Source: Stramonita haemastoma
Taxonomy: Eukaryota > Mollusca > Gastropoda > Neogastropoda > Muricidae
NCBI GenBank assembly: GCA_030674155.1
Contig: CM060326.1
Location: forward strand, 20,739,158-20,753,672
Direction: 5' to 3'
DNA length: 14,515 nt
Shown: positions 1 to 7,830 of the stretch, piece after piece
Layout of the letters: each line of letters opens with the position of its first letter
Numbering within the stretch: the first letter of the stretch is position 1
Program-made: the position numbers and the translations under genes
The notes under the pieces: generated by a model
Seen by the model: only the letters and a program-made list of their open reading frames with translations
Databases searched by the model: none
What the model was told of the DNA's origin: nothing

Positions 1-1481
1 TCCATCCAGCTTTTGGTTTGTCTGCCTCGGCGTCTGCCACCTTCTAGCGTTCCTTGTAGGACTGTCTTGGGGAGGGTGTTGTGGCGTGTGACATGGCCGA
101 ACCATGCCAGCTTCCTTTTCTTGACAGTGGCTAGTAGGGGTTCCTGAGGGCCAGCCAACAGTGCGACTTGACTTCGCACAAAGGTGTTTGTTTTCCTATC
201 CTTCCAGGAAATTCCAAGCAGTCGCCTGAAGCATTTTGTCTCGAACGTCTGGATCCTCTTGGTGGTTTCAGCGGTCATTGTCCAACTTTCGCAGCCGTAG
301 AGCAAGATGGAGATGACCAGGGATCTGAACAATTTGACTTTTGTTTTGAAGCTGATATTGTCGCTTCTCCATATCTTGTTCAGTTTTGCCATAGCTGATG
401 TTGCCATGACTAGCCTGGTCTTGATCTTTGTGGTGGAGCGTCCATCTTTCGTGAGGGTAGCGCCAAGATATTTGAAAACGTCTACTTCTTCCAGCTGCTG
501 GCCATTCATGTAGATCTGTGCTGTGGCGCCGTTTGCACTGTTGACCAATACTTTACTCTTTTCTGTGCTGACTTCCATCCCATATGCGCCTGCTCTGTCT
601 ACCAGTCTGTTGGTAAGGTCTTGGAGTTTCTTGTTGCTGCCTCCCATGAGATCAATATCGTCAGCGAAACGCAGGTTGTTAATGGGTAGCCCTCCTATTG
701 AGATGGTAGAGTGGAAGTCGTAAAGTGTTTCCCTCATGATGTTCTCCAGGAATAGATTAAAGAGAGTTGGAGAGAGCAAGCAGCCCTGACGGACGCCGAC
801 TGTGGTCTTGAAGTAGTCTCCTACTTGACCGTTGAGGAGGACTGCACTGCTGGAGGTGTTGTACAGCGCTTCTATGATCTGGATGAGACCCTCCTCAATG
901 CCAAACTTCCTGAGGACTTGCCAAAGGCCTGCATGCCACACTCTGTCAAAGGCCTTCTTGAAGTCAATGAAGTTGTGTAGCAAGTCCCTCTGATGTTGCA
1001 GATGCTTCTCCATCAGTATTCGGCAGCTGAAAATTTGTTCTACCGTGCTCCTTCCTGCCCTGAACCCAACTTGTTCTTCTGCCAGGTGCTCTTCCGCCTC
1101 CTTTTTGAGTCTGTTCAGTATCACTCTTAACATGATCTTGCTGGTGTGGCTAATGAGGCTGATCGTTCTGTAATTCTGGCACTGACGGAGGTTTCCTTTC
1201 TTGGGCAGGGGGATAATAAGAGACTGTGTCCATTCTGCTGGCCACTGTTTTGTCGCCCAGATCTTCTGACAGAGAGATGTAATGACAGTGACCAGGTGTT
1301 CCCCTCCATTCTTGAGCAGCTCTGCTGGTATGCTGTCTGCTCCAGGTGACTTTCCAGTTGGTAAACTACGGATAGCTTCCTCCACTTCTTCCTTCAGCAT
1401 TGGTAGTGGTGAAGGTTCCCTCTGTGGTGTTGAGTCCTCATCAATCAGGCTGTGGTCTGGCTGTAAGGGGCTATGAATCAC
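1..1481 (-). mobile_element. 5'-truncated LINE (non-LTR retrotransposon), cut at left window edge
   Basis: The minus strand carries the reverse transcriptase and C-terminal part of a LINE. Protein-level similarity runs from about 1475 down to base 1. Beyond 1481 the same frame meets a stop (1484-1482) and the DNA becomes AT-rich with no recognisable endonuclease domain, so the copy looks 5'-truncated, as is usual for target-primed reverse transcription. The 3' end, tail and target-site duplication lie outside the window. The clade is uncertain: the C-terminal tail (a GCESW block, a KRKLAWFGHV block and a GGRRRGRQTKSWM block) belongs to a family widespread in aquatic invertebrates and fish, perhaps RTE-related. 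This element is clearly different from the LINE at 11191-14515, and it runs on the opposite strand. Confidence 0.9.
1..1481 (-). CDS. LINE reverse transcriptase, partial, open at both ends
   Basis: About 493 codons are open with no stop or frameshift, from the stop at 1484-1482 to the window edge; the first in-frame ATG is at 1400-1398. Reverse transcriptase blocks appear in the expected order: KSPGADSIPAELL near 1340-1315; IIPLPKKGN (1217-1191) leading into NYRTISLISHTSKIMLRVI; GFRAGRSTVEQIF (1067-1029); motif A FIDFKKAFD (971-945); motif B GVRQGCLLSP (797-768); the catalytic FADD box (668-657); KYLGATLTKDG (473-441). The thumb and tail follow: LLYGCESW (305-282), KCFRRLLGISWKDRKTN, KRKLAWFGHV (119-90), GGRRRGRQTKSWM (41-3). 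The role of the family is to copy the element RNA at a nicked target. The acidic residues of motifs A and C are present. The N-terminal endonuclease is missing, so this copy cannot move by itself even though its frame is clean, which suggests a fairly young insertion. Confidence 0.9.
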   Translation of the reverse strand, partial: MIHSPLQPDHSLIDEDSTPQREPSPLPMLKEEVEEAIRSLPTGKSPGADSIPAELLKNGGEHLVTVITSLCQKIWATKQWPAEWTQSLIIPLPKKGNLRQCQNYRTISLISHTSKIMLRVILNRLKKEAEEHLAEEQVGFRAGRSTVEQIFSCRILMEKHLQHQRDLLHNFIDFKKAFDRVWHAGLWQVLRKFGIEEGLIQIIEALYNTSSSAVLLNGQVGDYFKTTVGVRQGCLLSPTLFNLFLENIMRETLYDFHSTISIGGLPINNLRFADDIDLMGGSNKKLQDLTNRLVDRAGAYGMEVSTEKSKVLVNSANGATAQIYMNGQQLEEVDVFKYLGATLTKDGRSTTKIKTRLVMATSAMAKLNKIWRSDNISFKTKVKLFRSLVISILLYGCESWTMTAETTKRIQTFETKCFRRLLGISWKDRKTNTFVRSQVALLAGPQEPLLATVKKRKLAWFGHVTRHNTLPKTVLQGTLEGGRRRGRQTKSWM

Positions 1482-1484
1482 CTA

Positions 1485-2582
1485 GTCTAAGAAATATTTC
1501 CTGATTTATATTTTTCACTAAAAAGAGATATTTTTGTCGCCTCAATCACAAGAGTTTGGTTTGGGTTTGCTTTTACTGAAAACTTAAAGTAGGGTGCGAA
1601 ATTGAAACTTAAGATACGATGATGAATTGTGTGATATTTGTGATGATTTCAGATAAAAGTAACACCTTTTGACTCAAATCTGCCGATTCTATATTTATTG
1701 TGTTGTCATGTATTTGTTGCAGACTCTATACACACGTTGAAACAGCTACATTAACGTTACATATACAAAGAAAGATACTGTGATGAAGGGTTTAGGATTA
1801 GAATACAAAACACATTTAATGGTGTGGTTTTTTTTCAGGAAGATAACAAGCTCTTCGGGTGTGTCACTTCCTTCATGGGAATGCGAGTCCTGCCAGTATC
1901 AATAGCATCCCCACATTCTGGAAATTATGTGCTGGAAATTTCCTCTTTTCCATCACTCTCTTTATTTCTGTCATGTTCTTTTTCTTCCTCTCACCTCCCT
2001 TGTTTATTTTCTGCCTTCTTGGGCCATTCTCCTGCCTTTTTTTCCAGAAAGATTTCAGATTTTAACAATTCTCTCTCATGCTGAAGTCGGATGCGTTGGG
2101 TTTGACTTCTCATGCGCTTAACGGCAGCGTGACGCATCTTTGCTCATGTAACAGACGACAATAGCTGCTGTCAGAGCGTTCGACAACGAAGATGTATCTC
2201 ACTTTTTCAACGTTACGTACTTCATACACAAGCATTATTTATACCTATAACTATGAGAGGAGCAAACTACATCTCTCTGACGACTTTCGTTAAAATGGAA
2301 ATCATGTTGACAATCATTTTGTACGACTAAAGCACTGAAATATACCGTAACGTTGTTCTGATACTATTCACAATACTATTGTATAAATACATTCTTTGTA
2401 CACATCACAACTGGTCATGGCACTAGGGAGGGGAACAAATTTTAAAGCAGTTCAACACAGCACAAAGAAAATAGCATACTACAGTACAAAAAACAGCATA
2501 CTTCATTCAGTTTCATGCCGTTCTGCTGGGCACCGCTCCCTCCAGGCACAGAGTTGAGGTAAAATAAATAAGGCTATCATTA

Positions 2583-2586
<4 letters not shown>
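1485..2586. other. AT-rich intergenic DNA without a recognised gene
   Basis: About 1.1 kb of low-GC sequence. Short open frames around 1824-2121 translate into hydrophobic, Ser/Phe/Leu-rich strings expected from T- and C-rich DNA, with no motif I recognise. A T-run ending in CAG near 1827-1839 looks like a splice acceptor, but no exon can be defined after it. I see no RNA gene or transposon terminus here. Confidence 0.6.
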
Positions 2587-2651
<65 letters not shown>

Positions 2652-2656
2652 TATAC

Positions 2657-2689
<33 letters not shown>

Positions 2690-2933
2690 TGTATGTATGT
2701 ATGTATGTATTGTATGTATGTATGTATGTATGTATGTATGTATGTTGTATATAGTATGTATGTATGTATGTATGTATGTATGTATGTATGTATGTATGTA
2801 TGTATGTATGTATGTATGTATCTATGTATCTATGTAGGTAGGTAGGTAGGTAGGTAGGTATAGGTAGGTAGGTAGGTAGGTAGGTAGGGAGGGAGGGAGG
2901 GAGGTAGGTAGGTGGGTGGGTAGGTAGGTAGGT

Positions 2934-3018
<85 letters not shown>
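2587..3018. repeat. Nested microsatellite TA / TGTA / GGTA / GGGA / TA
   Basis: The tract begins with (TA)n (about 2587-2662), passes into (TATG)n with a few slips (about 2663-2828, including a TTGTATATAG break near 2744), then (TAGG)n (about 2834-2888), (GGGA)4 (about 2888-2903), (TAGG)n again with GGTGGG units, and ends with a second (TA)n (about 2937-3018). Neighbouring motifs differ by one substitution. The two flanking TA tracts are self-complementary and could pair with each other as a long hairpin. The array reads open in several frames only because the units lack stops. Confidence 0.95.
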
Positions 3019-3021
<3 letters not shown>

Positions 3022-3497
3022 AGGCTCCAACGACATAGCAACTTTCCATAACGAGCCAACTCAACTGTGTTTAATGATAGATAACCAACAATTACTGAAA
3101 CCCATCGATTTTAATCAAAAGATGTTCGTTTGATTCAAAAGTATCATAGCTAGATATCACAAAACATATCATCGTTTGTTTTTTTAGAGTGCAGAAAAAA
3201 AATCTCAATACCCACAGGCATAATAAACAGGACTATATAATAGGATATGGCAGTAAGAGTCTGTGTGATAGTAACAGAACTATAATGTATATGAGAATAC
3301 AGTCAATACAAAAAAGATTGCTTCCTTTGTTTCATTTTTTCTACTTTTGTCTTTTTTTTCTGTTCTTTCTGCTTTCTGTAGCTTTCTTTCAGTTCTGGTC
3401 TAGTTATTGTCGTTCATTTTTTTGTTTCTTTTTTTTTTAATTCATCTCTTTTCTTTCTTTCTTTCATTTATTATTTGTTTGCTTTCTCATTTATTTT
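3019..3497. other. Unique AT-rich then T-rich spacer
   Basis: Non-repetitive DNA between two microsatellites. From about 3300 the plus strand becomes strongly T-rich (TTTCTTT runs), grading into the GT tract. Short frames here encode only Phe/Leu-rich low-complexity strings. No gene seen. Confidence 0.6.
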
Positions 3498-3642
3498 GCG
3501 CGCGCACATGTGTGTGTGGGTGGGTGGGTGTGTGTGAATGGTGTGTGTGGGTGGGTGGGTGGGTGGGTGTGCGTGCGTGCGTACATGCGTGTGTGTGTGT
3601 CTGTGTGTGTGGTTTGTGTGTGCGCGTGTGTGTGTGCATGCA
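3498..3642. repeat. (GT)n / (GTGGGTGG) / (GCGT) alternating purine-pyrimidine tract
   Basis: It starts with GCGCGCGCACATGTGTGTG and continues as GT dinucleotides with GTGGGTGGGTGG stretches (about 3527-3568), then GTGCGTGCGTGC and more GT, closing at CATGCATGCA. Long alternating purine-pyrimidine runs with CG steps are known to favour Z-DNA; the GGGTGGGTGGG stretches could also stack as a G-quadruplex. Both are structural inferences. Confidence 0.9.
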
Positions 3643-3661
3643 ACTGTTAGGGTAGACAAAT

Positions 3662-3751
3662 GAAGAAGAAGAAGAAGAAGAAGAAGAAGAAGAAGAAGAA
3701 GAAGAAGAAGAAGAAGAAGAAGAAGAAGAAGAAGAAGAAGAAGAAGAAGAA
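3662..3751 (+). repeat. (GAA)30 uninterrupted trinucleotide array
   Basis: Thirty perfect GAA triplets, purine strand on plus. The large (TTC)n array at 4559-6348 has the opposite orientation, so the two could pair as an inverted repeat. Long GAA/TTC tracts are known to form triplex (H-DNA) structures; that this one does is inference. The apparent poly-Lys or poly-Leu frames across it are artefacts. Confidence 0.97.
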
Positions 3752-4558
3752 AATGGAAACCTCTATCTCTACATTTCGAGCTCAGCAACAATTATATTGG
3801 TCTCTTTTTCAATTATTTTTATTTGCTATTTCGAAACTAAAATCACAACCCATTAAAACAGCAATGATAATATCGTCTTTATTGTCACAAGCTAGCTTAC
3901 AGCTTCTTATATGTTGTTTGTACTTTGTGTCTATCATTGTTTTTTCCTCCTATTTCTTTGTTTACCTTTGTTTTCCACTAGTCCATAATCTTTCGGGGTG
4001 GCGGGGGGGGGGGTCTCTGCTTTTTTTGTTTGTTTTTTGTTAGGGGGGGAGGTTCGGGGGGGGGGGGGGGGAGGGGGTGTTATTGTCGCTATTCTCGGCA
4101 TGGATTTCTTTTGTTTTGTGTTGATCTATATTAGCTTGTTTCCTTATTCAGTGTGATATGATAGTTTATTTGTTGTGTTCGATCGGATTTTGGTTTTGTT
4201 TTGTTTTTTTCTGCCTTTTGTTGATTTGTTCCAATGTTTCTCGGTCAGTTATCAATCTGTGTGTCTGTTTCTGTATTCAATATTTCTAGGTTTGATTGGT
4301 TTTCGGGTTGTTGGATGTTATGTTTTTGTTATTTTGCTCGTTAGTTTGTTTGATTGTTTGTTTGTTTGAATGTTTGTTTGTTTGGTGTTTGTTTTTTGCT
4401 TTCGTGTGCTTACAGAGGGGTTTCGTCATTCGGTAGTATGATTATTAGTTTGTGGGTATATTCTTATTGAATGTCTTTTATTGCGTTTGTTGCTTGTGTT
4501 ATTGTTATGGTTACTGTTGTTGTTTTTGGTGGTGGTGGTGGTGGGGCTGCTGCTGTCA
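3752..4558. other. T-rich unique spacer with poly-G blocks and a small (GGT)n tract
   Basis: About 800 bp rich in TTTG/TTTT with no recognisable gene. It contains two poly-G blocks (3995-4013 and 4043-4077). At its right end is a short run of triplets (TTG, then about five GGT, then GCTGCTGCT, about 4515-4557), directly before the TTC array. The open frames through this part are by-products of a T-rich strand with few stops. Confidence 0.6.
4043..4077 (+). repeat. Poly-G block, potential G-quadruplex
   Basis: Runs of G7, G2, G16 and G5 are separated by A, TTC and A; a second block lies just upstream with G4, then G11 (3995-4013). The runs exceed what is needed for an intramolecular G-quadruplex. 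Such homopolymers are also prone to sequencing length error, so the exact counts are uncertain. Confidence 0.8.
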
Positions 4559-6348
4559 TTTCTTCTTCTGCGTCTTCTTTCTTTTCTTCTTCTTCTTCTT
4601 CTTCTTCTTCTTCTTCTTCTTCTTCTTCTTCTTCTTCTTCTTCTTCTTCTTCGCAATTTTTCTTCGCAAATCTTCTTCGCAATTCTTCTTCTTCTTCTTC
4701 GCAATTCTTCTTCGCAATTCTTCTTCGCAATTTCTTCTTATTCTTCTTCTTCTTCTTCTTCTTCTTCTTCTTCTTCTTCTTCTTCTTCTTCTTCTTCTTC
4801 TTCTTCTTCGCATTCTTCTTCTTCGCATTCTTCTTCTTCGCATTCTTCTTCTTCGCATTCTTCTTCTTCGCATTCTTCTTCTTCTTCGCATTCTTCTTCT
4901 TCTTCTTCTTCTTCTTCTTCTTCTTCTTCGCATTCTTCTTCTTCTTCTTCGCATTCTTCTTCTTCTTCTTCTTCTTCTTCTTCTTCTTCTTCTTCTTCTT
5001 CTTCTTCTTCTTCTTCTTCGCATTCTTCTTCGCATTCTTCTTCGCATTCTTCTTCGCATTCTTCTTCGCATTCTTCTTCGCATTCTTCGCATTCTTCTTC
5101 TTCTTCGCATTCTTCTTCGCATTCTTCTTCTTCTTCTTCTTCTTCTTCTTCTGCTTCTTCTTCTTCTTCTTCTTTTTTCTTCTTCTTCTTCTTCTTCTTC
5201 TTCTTCTTCTTCTTCTTCTTCTTCTTCTCTTCTTCTTCTTCTTCTTCTTCTTCTTCTTCGCCTTCTTCTTCGCATTCTTCTTCTTCTTCTTCTTCTTCTT
5301 CTTCTTCTTCTCTTCTTCTTCTTTTCTTCGCATTCTTCTTCTTCTTCTCCTTCGCATTCTTCTTCGCATTCTTCTTCTTCGCCTTCTTTCTTCGCATTCT
5401 TCTTCTTCTTCTTCGCATTCTTCTTCGCATTCTTCGCATTCTTCTTCGCATTCTTCTTCTTCTTCTTCTTCTTCTTCTTCTTCTTCTTCTTCTTCTTCTT
5501 CGCATTCTTCGCATTCTTCTTCGCATTCTTCTTCGCATTCTTCTTCGCATTCTTCTTCGCATTCTTCTTCGCATTCTTCTTCGCATTTCTTCGCATTCTT
5601 CTTCTTCGCATTCTTCTTCTTCTTCTCTTCTTCTTCTTCTTCTTCTTCTTCTTCTTCTTCTTCTTTCTTCTTCTTCTTCTTCTTCTTGCATTCTTCTTCT
5701 TCTTCTTCTTCTTCTTCGCATTCTTCTTCTTCTTCTTCTTCGCATTCTTCTTCTTCGCATTCTTCTTTTCGCATTCTTCTTCTTCGCATTCTTCGCATTC
5801 TTCTTCGCTTCTTCTTCGCATTCTTCTTCGCATTCTTCTTCTTCTTCTTCTTCTTCTTCTTCTTCTTCTTCTTTGCTTCTTCTTCTTCTTCTTCTTCTTC
5901 TTCTTCTTCTTCTTCTTCTTCTTCTTCTTTTCTTCTTTGCATTTCTTCTTCTTCTTTGCAATTCTTGTTTGCAATTCTTCTTCTTCTTTGCAATTCTTCT
6001 TCTTATTCTTCTTTGCAATTCTTATTCTTATTCTTCTTTGCAATTCTTCTTCTTCTTCTTCTTCTTCTTCTTCTTCTTCTTCTTCTTTTCTTCTTCTTCT
6101 TCTTCTTCTTCTTCTTCGCATTCTTCTTCTTCGCATTCTTCTTCGCATTCTTCGCATTCTTCTTCGCATTCTTCTTCGCATTCTTTATCTTCTTCCCATT
6201 CTTTATCTTCTTCTTTCTCTTCAAAATTCTTCTTCTTCTTCAGAATTTCTTCTTCTTCAGAATTCTTCAAAATTCTTCTTCTTCAAAATTCTTCTTCTTC
6301 TTCAGAATTCTTCACAATTTTTCTTCTTCGGAAATTCTTCTTCTTCTT
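4559..6348 (+). repeat. Giant (TTC)n array with periodic GCA-containing interruptions
   Basis: About 1.8 kb of almost pure pyrimidine strand built on TTC, broken by GCATTC and GCAATTC units. Interruption spacing comes in multiples of three: 15 bp at 4810-4870 (G at 4810, 4825, 4840, 4855, 4870), 18 bp to 4888, then 12 bp at 5020-5080 and again at 5511-5583, with occasional 9-bp units. GCAATT units sit near the left end (about 4653-4735), TTTGCAATTC units near the right (about 5937-6045), and CAGAATTC/CAAAATTC units at the far right edge (about 6222-6320). Because neither strand of the repeat holds a stop in most frames, frames of 400-1000 codons run through it; these are not genes. Confidence 0.97.
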
Positions 6349-6350
6349 AT

Positions 6351-6521
6351 CCTCCTCCTCCTCATCTTTCTCCTCTTCTTCTTTTCTTTTTCCCTCTCCT
6401 CCTCCTCCTTCTCCTCCTAGTCCTCTTCCTTCTCCTCGTCCTCTGTCTACTTTTCCTCTTCTTTTTCTTCATTCTTTCTTCTTCTTCTCCTCCTCCCACT
6501 CCTCCTCCTCCTTCACTTTCC
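6351..6521 (+). repeat. Degenerate CCT/CTT pyrimidine tract
   Basis: Immediately follows the TTC array with a switch to CCT-rich triplets mixed with CTT, less regular than the array before it. The complement is GGA/GAA, so the polypurine-polypyrimidine asymmetry continues across the boundary. It looks like an older, diverged triplet tract. Confidence 0.85.
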
Positions 6522-6860
6522 TCGTACTCGCAAAGTTGTCGTTGCTGTTGGGGATTGTAACATTTCCTCATAGCCTTCTGTTCGACATTTTATGTAGTTC
6601 TGTTGTTGGTTTTTTCTCTCTCTGTTGTTTTTTTTTTTTTTTTTACACATTTGCTGTCTTGGTTTTTCAGCTGAAGTTTCACAATAAGAGGTGCATATTT
6701 TATGAGATGAAATACTACTACTGTCACTTCCTTGTTGAAGTTCTGTTTTTATTCGTGGTTTTTTTGTTGTTGTTGTTGTTGCTTTATCTCATGACTGCCA
6801 GTTTCGAAAAAAATCTGTATTTTAGTCCTCTTGTCCTCATTTTTTTTTCTTTCTACTCTT
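6522..6860. other. Unique spacer between two pyrimidine arrays
   Basis: About 340 bp of mixed sequence with a T17 run (6628-6644) and a short (TTG)n stretch (about 6766-6781). The only long frame through it is an extension of the stop-free repeats on either side. No gene, RNA or transposon end recognised. Confidence 0.6.
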
Positions 6861-7209
6861 CCTCCTCCTCCTCCTCCTCCTCCACCTCCTCCTCCTCTCC
6901 TCCTCCTCCTCCTCCTCCTCCTCCTCCTCCTCCTCCTCCTCCCCTCCTCCTCCTCCTCCTCCTCCTCCTCCTCCTTCTCTTTCTCCTCCTCCTCCTTCTC
7001 CTCCTCCTCCTTTCCTCCTCCTCCTCTTTCTCCTCCTCCTGCTCCTCCTCCTCTTTCTCTTCTTCCTCCTCCTCCTCCTCCTCCTCCTCCTTCCTCCTCC
7101 TCTCTTCCCTCCTCCTACTCTTCCTCCTCCCTTCTTCTCCTTCTCCTCCTTCCCTCCTCCTCCTCCTCCTCCTCCTCCCTCCTCCTCCTCCTCCTCCTCC
7201 TCCTCTCCC
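6861..7209 (+). repeat. (TCC)n / CCT-rich pyrimidine array
   Basis: About 350 bp of TCC triplets with CTT, CCCT and TTTC interruptions. The purine strand is (GGA)n, a motif known to form G-quadruplex-type structures. Together with 4559-6521 it makes about 2.3 kb of polypyrimidine DNA on the same strand. Confidence 0.95.
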
Positions 7210-7323
7210 GCCTTTCTCTCTTCAATCCGCTTCTCGTGCTCTATCCGCCATTTCATTTCTAGTTGTAACATCTCAAGATGGCACTGTTGTGGTGAAAGTA
7301 TTTCGTACAATGAAGAAGGAGCG

Positions 7324-7334
7324 TGACAGAACGG
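7324..7334 (+). promoter_or_regulatory. SINE A-box-like element (RNA polymerase III)
   Basis: TGACAGAACGG matches 9 of 11 positions of the tRNA A-box consensus TRGCNNAGYGG. Its partner B box is 317 bp away because of the CCTG insertion, much further than in a tRNA gene. Confidence 0.55.
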
Positions 7335-7345
7335 ATAAGACGTTT

Positions 7346-7492
7346 GCCTGCCTGCCTGTCAGCCTGCCTGCCTGCCTGCTTGCCTGCCTGCCTGCCTGCC
7401 TGCTTTCATGCCTGCTTTCATGCCTGCCTGCCTGCTTTCATGCCTGCTTTCATGCTGCCTGCCTGCCTGCCTGCCTGCTTTCATGCCTGCTG

Positions 7493-7533
<41 letters not shown>

Positions 7534-7627
7534 CCCGCCTGCCTGCCTGCTTTCATGCCTGTCTGCCTGCTTTCATGCCTGCCTGCCTGCCTGCCAGCCT
7601 GCCTGCCTGCCTGCCTGCCTGCCTGCC
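7346..7627 (+). repeat. (CCTG)n array with TTTCATG interruptions
   Basis: About 282 bp of GCCT/CCTG tetramers. At least six units carry a TTTCATG insert (for example around 7403-7409, 7415-7421, 7436-7442, 7448-7454), and there are single variants such as GTCAGCC, GCTTGCC and CCCGCC. The array begins and ends inside the anticodon-arm region of the SINE, whose own GCCTGCC is the likely seed. CCTG repeats are a known expansion-prone class (the DM2 repeat in human CNBP is the same tetramer). The Leu-Pro-Ala-Cys-type frames through it are artefacts. Confidence 0.95.
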
Positions 7628-7650
7628 AACAAGTAAACCTTGAGATTTTG

Positions 7651-7661
7651 GGTTTGAGTCC
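7651..7661 (+). promoter_or_regulatory. SINE B box (RNA polymerase III)
   Basis: GGTTTGAGTCC differs from the B-box consensus GGTTCGANTCC at one position (C to T, compatible with CpG decay) and sits in a 5-bp T-stem with a 7-nt loop. Confidence 0.7.
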
Positions 7662-7830
7662 CAGCCTCTCCCTTTCTTCCCAGTTTGCCGAAAAAGTCTA
7701 ACTGAATTTCAAAGTCGTTCGGATGAGACTACAAACTGAGGCCCCGTGTGCGAACGCACGCAGGACCTCTTGTCGTACGCGTTAAAAACCTGTTCCGCCT
7801 TTCGGAAATGTTGGCCATTGTGTGCCGGTA

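Larger units (their letters stand above)
7316..7830 (+). mobile_element. tRNA-derived SINE split by a CCTG expansion
   Basis: A tRNA-like head is recognisable in two halves. The left half has an A-box-like TGACAGAACGG (7324-7334), followed by ATAAGACGTTTGCCTGCC. The right half has CCAACAAGTAAACC, then a B box GGTTTGAGTCC (7651-7661). The T-arm folds: TTGGG (7648-7652) pairs with CCCAG (7660-7664) around a 7-nt loop, and GGAG (7318-7321) can pair with CTCC (7668-7671). The body follows, with GTCGTTCGGATGAGAC (7713-7728), ACAAACTGAGGCCCCGTGTG (7731-7750) and CGTTAAAAACCTGTTCCGCC further on; I associate this body with molluscan SINEs, from memory. Between the halves lies the 7346-7627 array. SINEs are RNA polymerase III units that depend on a LINE for mobility; the enlarged head here is unlikely to act as a promoter. 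The 3' end is uncertain. Confidence 0.72.

Noticed and set aside
1127..1309. Minus-strand 60-codon frame within the left LINE
   Set aside because: Out of frame with the reverse transcriptase blocks, so only a shadow of them.
1491..1500. Palindrome GAAATATTTC next to the left LINE junction
   Set aside because: A 10-bp AT-rich palindrome is not informative and no target-site duplication can be tested with the 3' end missing.
1824..2084. T-run plus CAG followed by an open frame, resembling a 3' splice site and exon
   Set aside because: No donor, no conserved protein motif, and the frame is low-complexity Ser/Leu/Phe.
2580..3059. Minus-strand frames of Ile-Tyr, Thr-His and Pro-Thr repeats
   Set aside because: Direct translations of TA, TGTA and GGTA microsatellite; no domain and no context.
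4800..5600. Regularly spaced GCA units resembling a CRISPR-like array
   Set aside because: Units are 9-18 bp without distinct repeats and spacers, and the genome is eukaryotic; it is a compound microsatellite.
7274..7282. CAAGATGGC upstream of the SINE, like the YY1 site of the right LINE
   Set aside because: Only nine shared bases and no GCGG continuation; SINEs of this type use internal Pol III boxes.
4452..7636. Very long open frames on both strands across 4452-7636 (up to about 1050 codons of Ser/Leu/Phe or Glu/Lys/Arg)
   Set aside because: They follow the TTC, CCT and CCTG arrays, which contain no stop codons; composition is pure repeat translation and they overlap in almost all frames.
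7316..7671. A functional tRNA gene with an intron
   Set aside because: The A box is imperfect, the acceptor stem is poor, the insert is a 282-bp CCTG repeat, and the SINE body follows directly.
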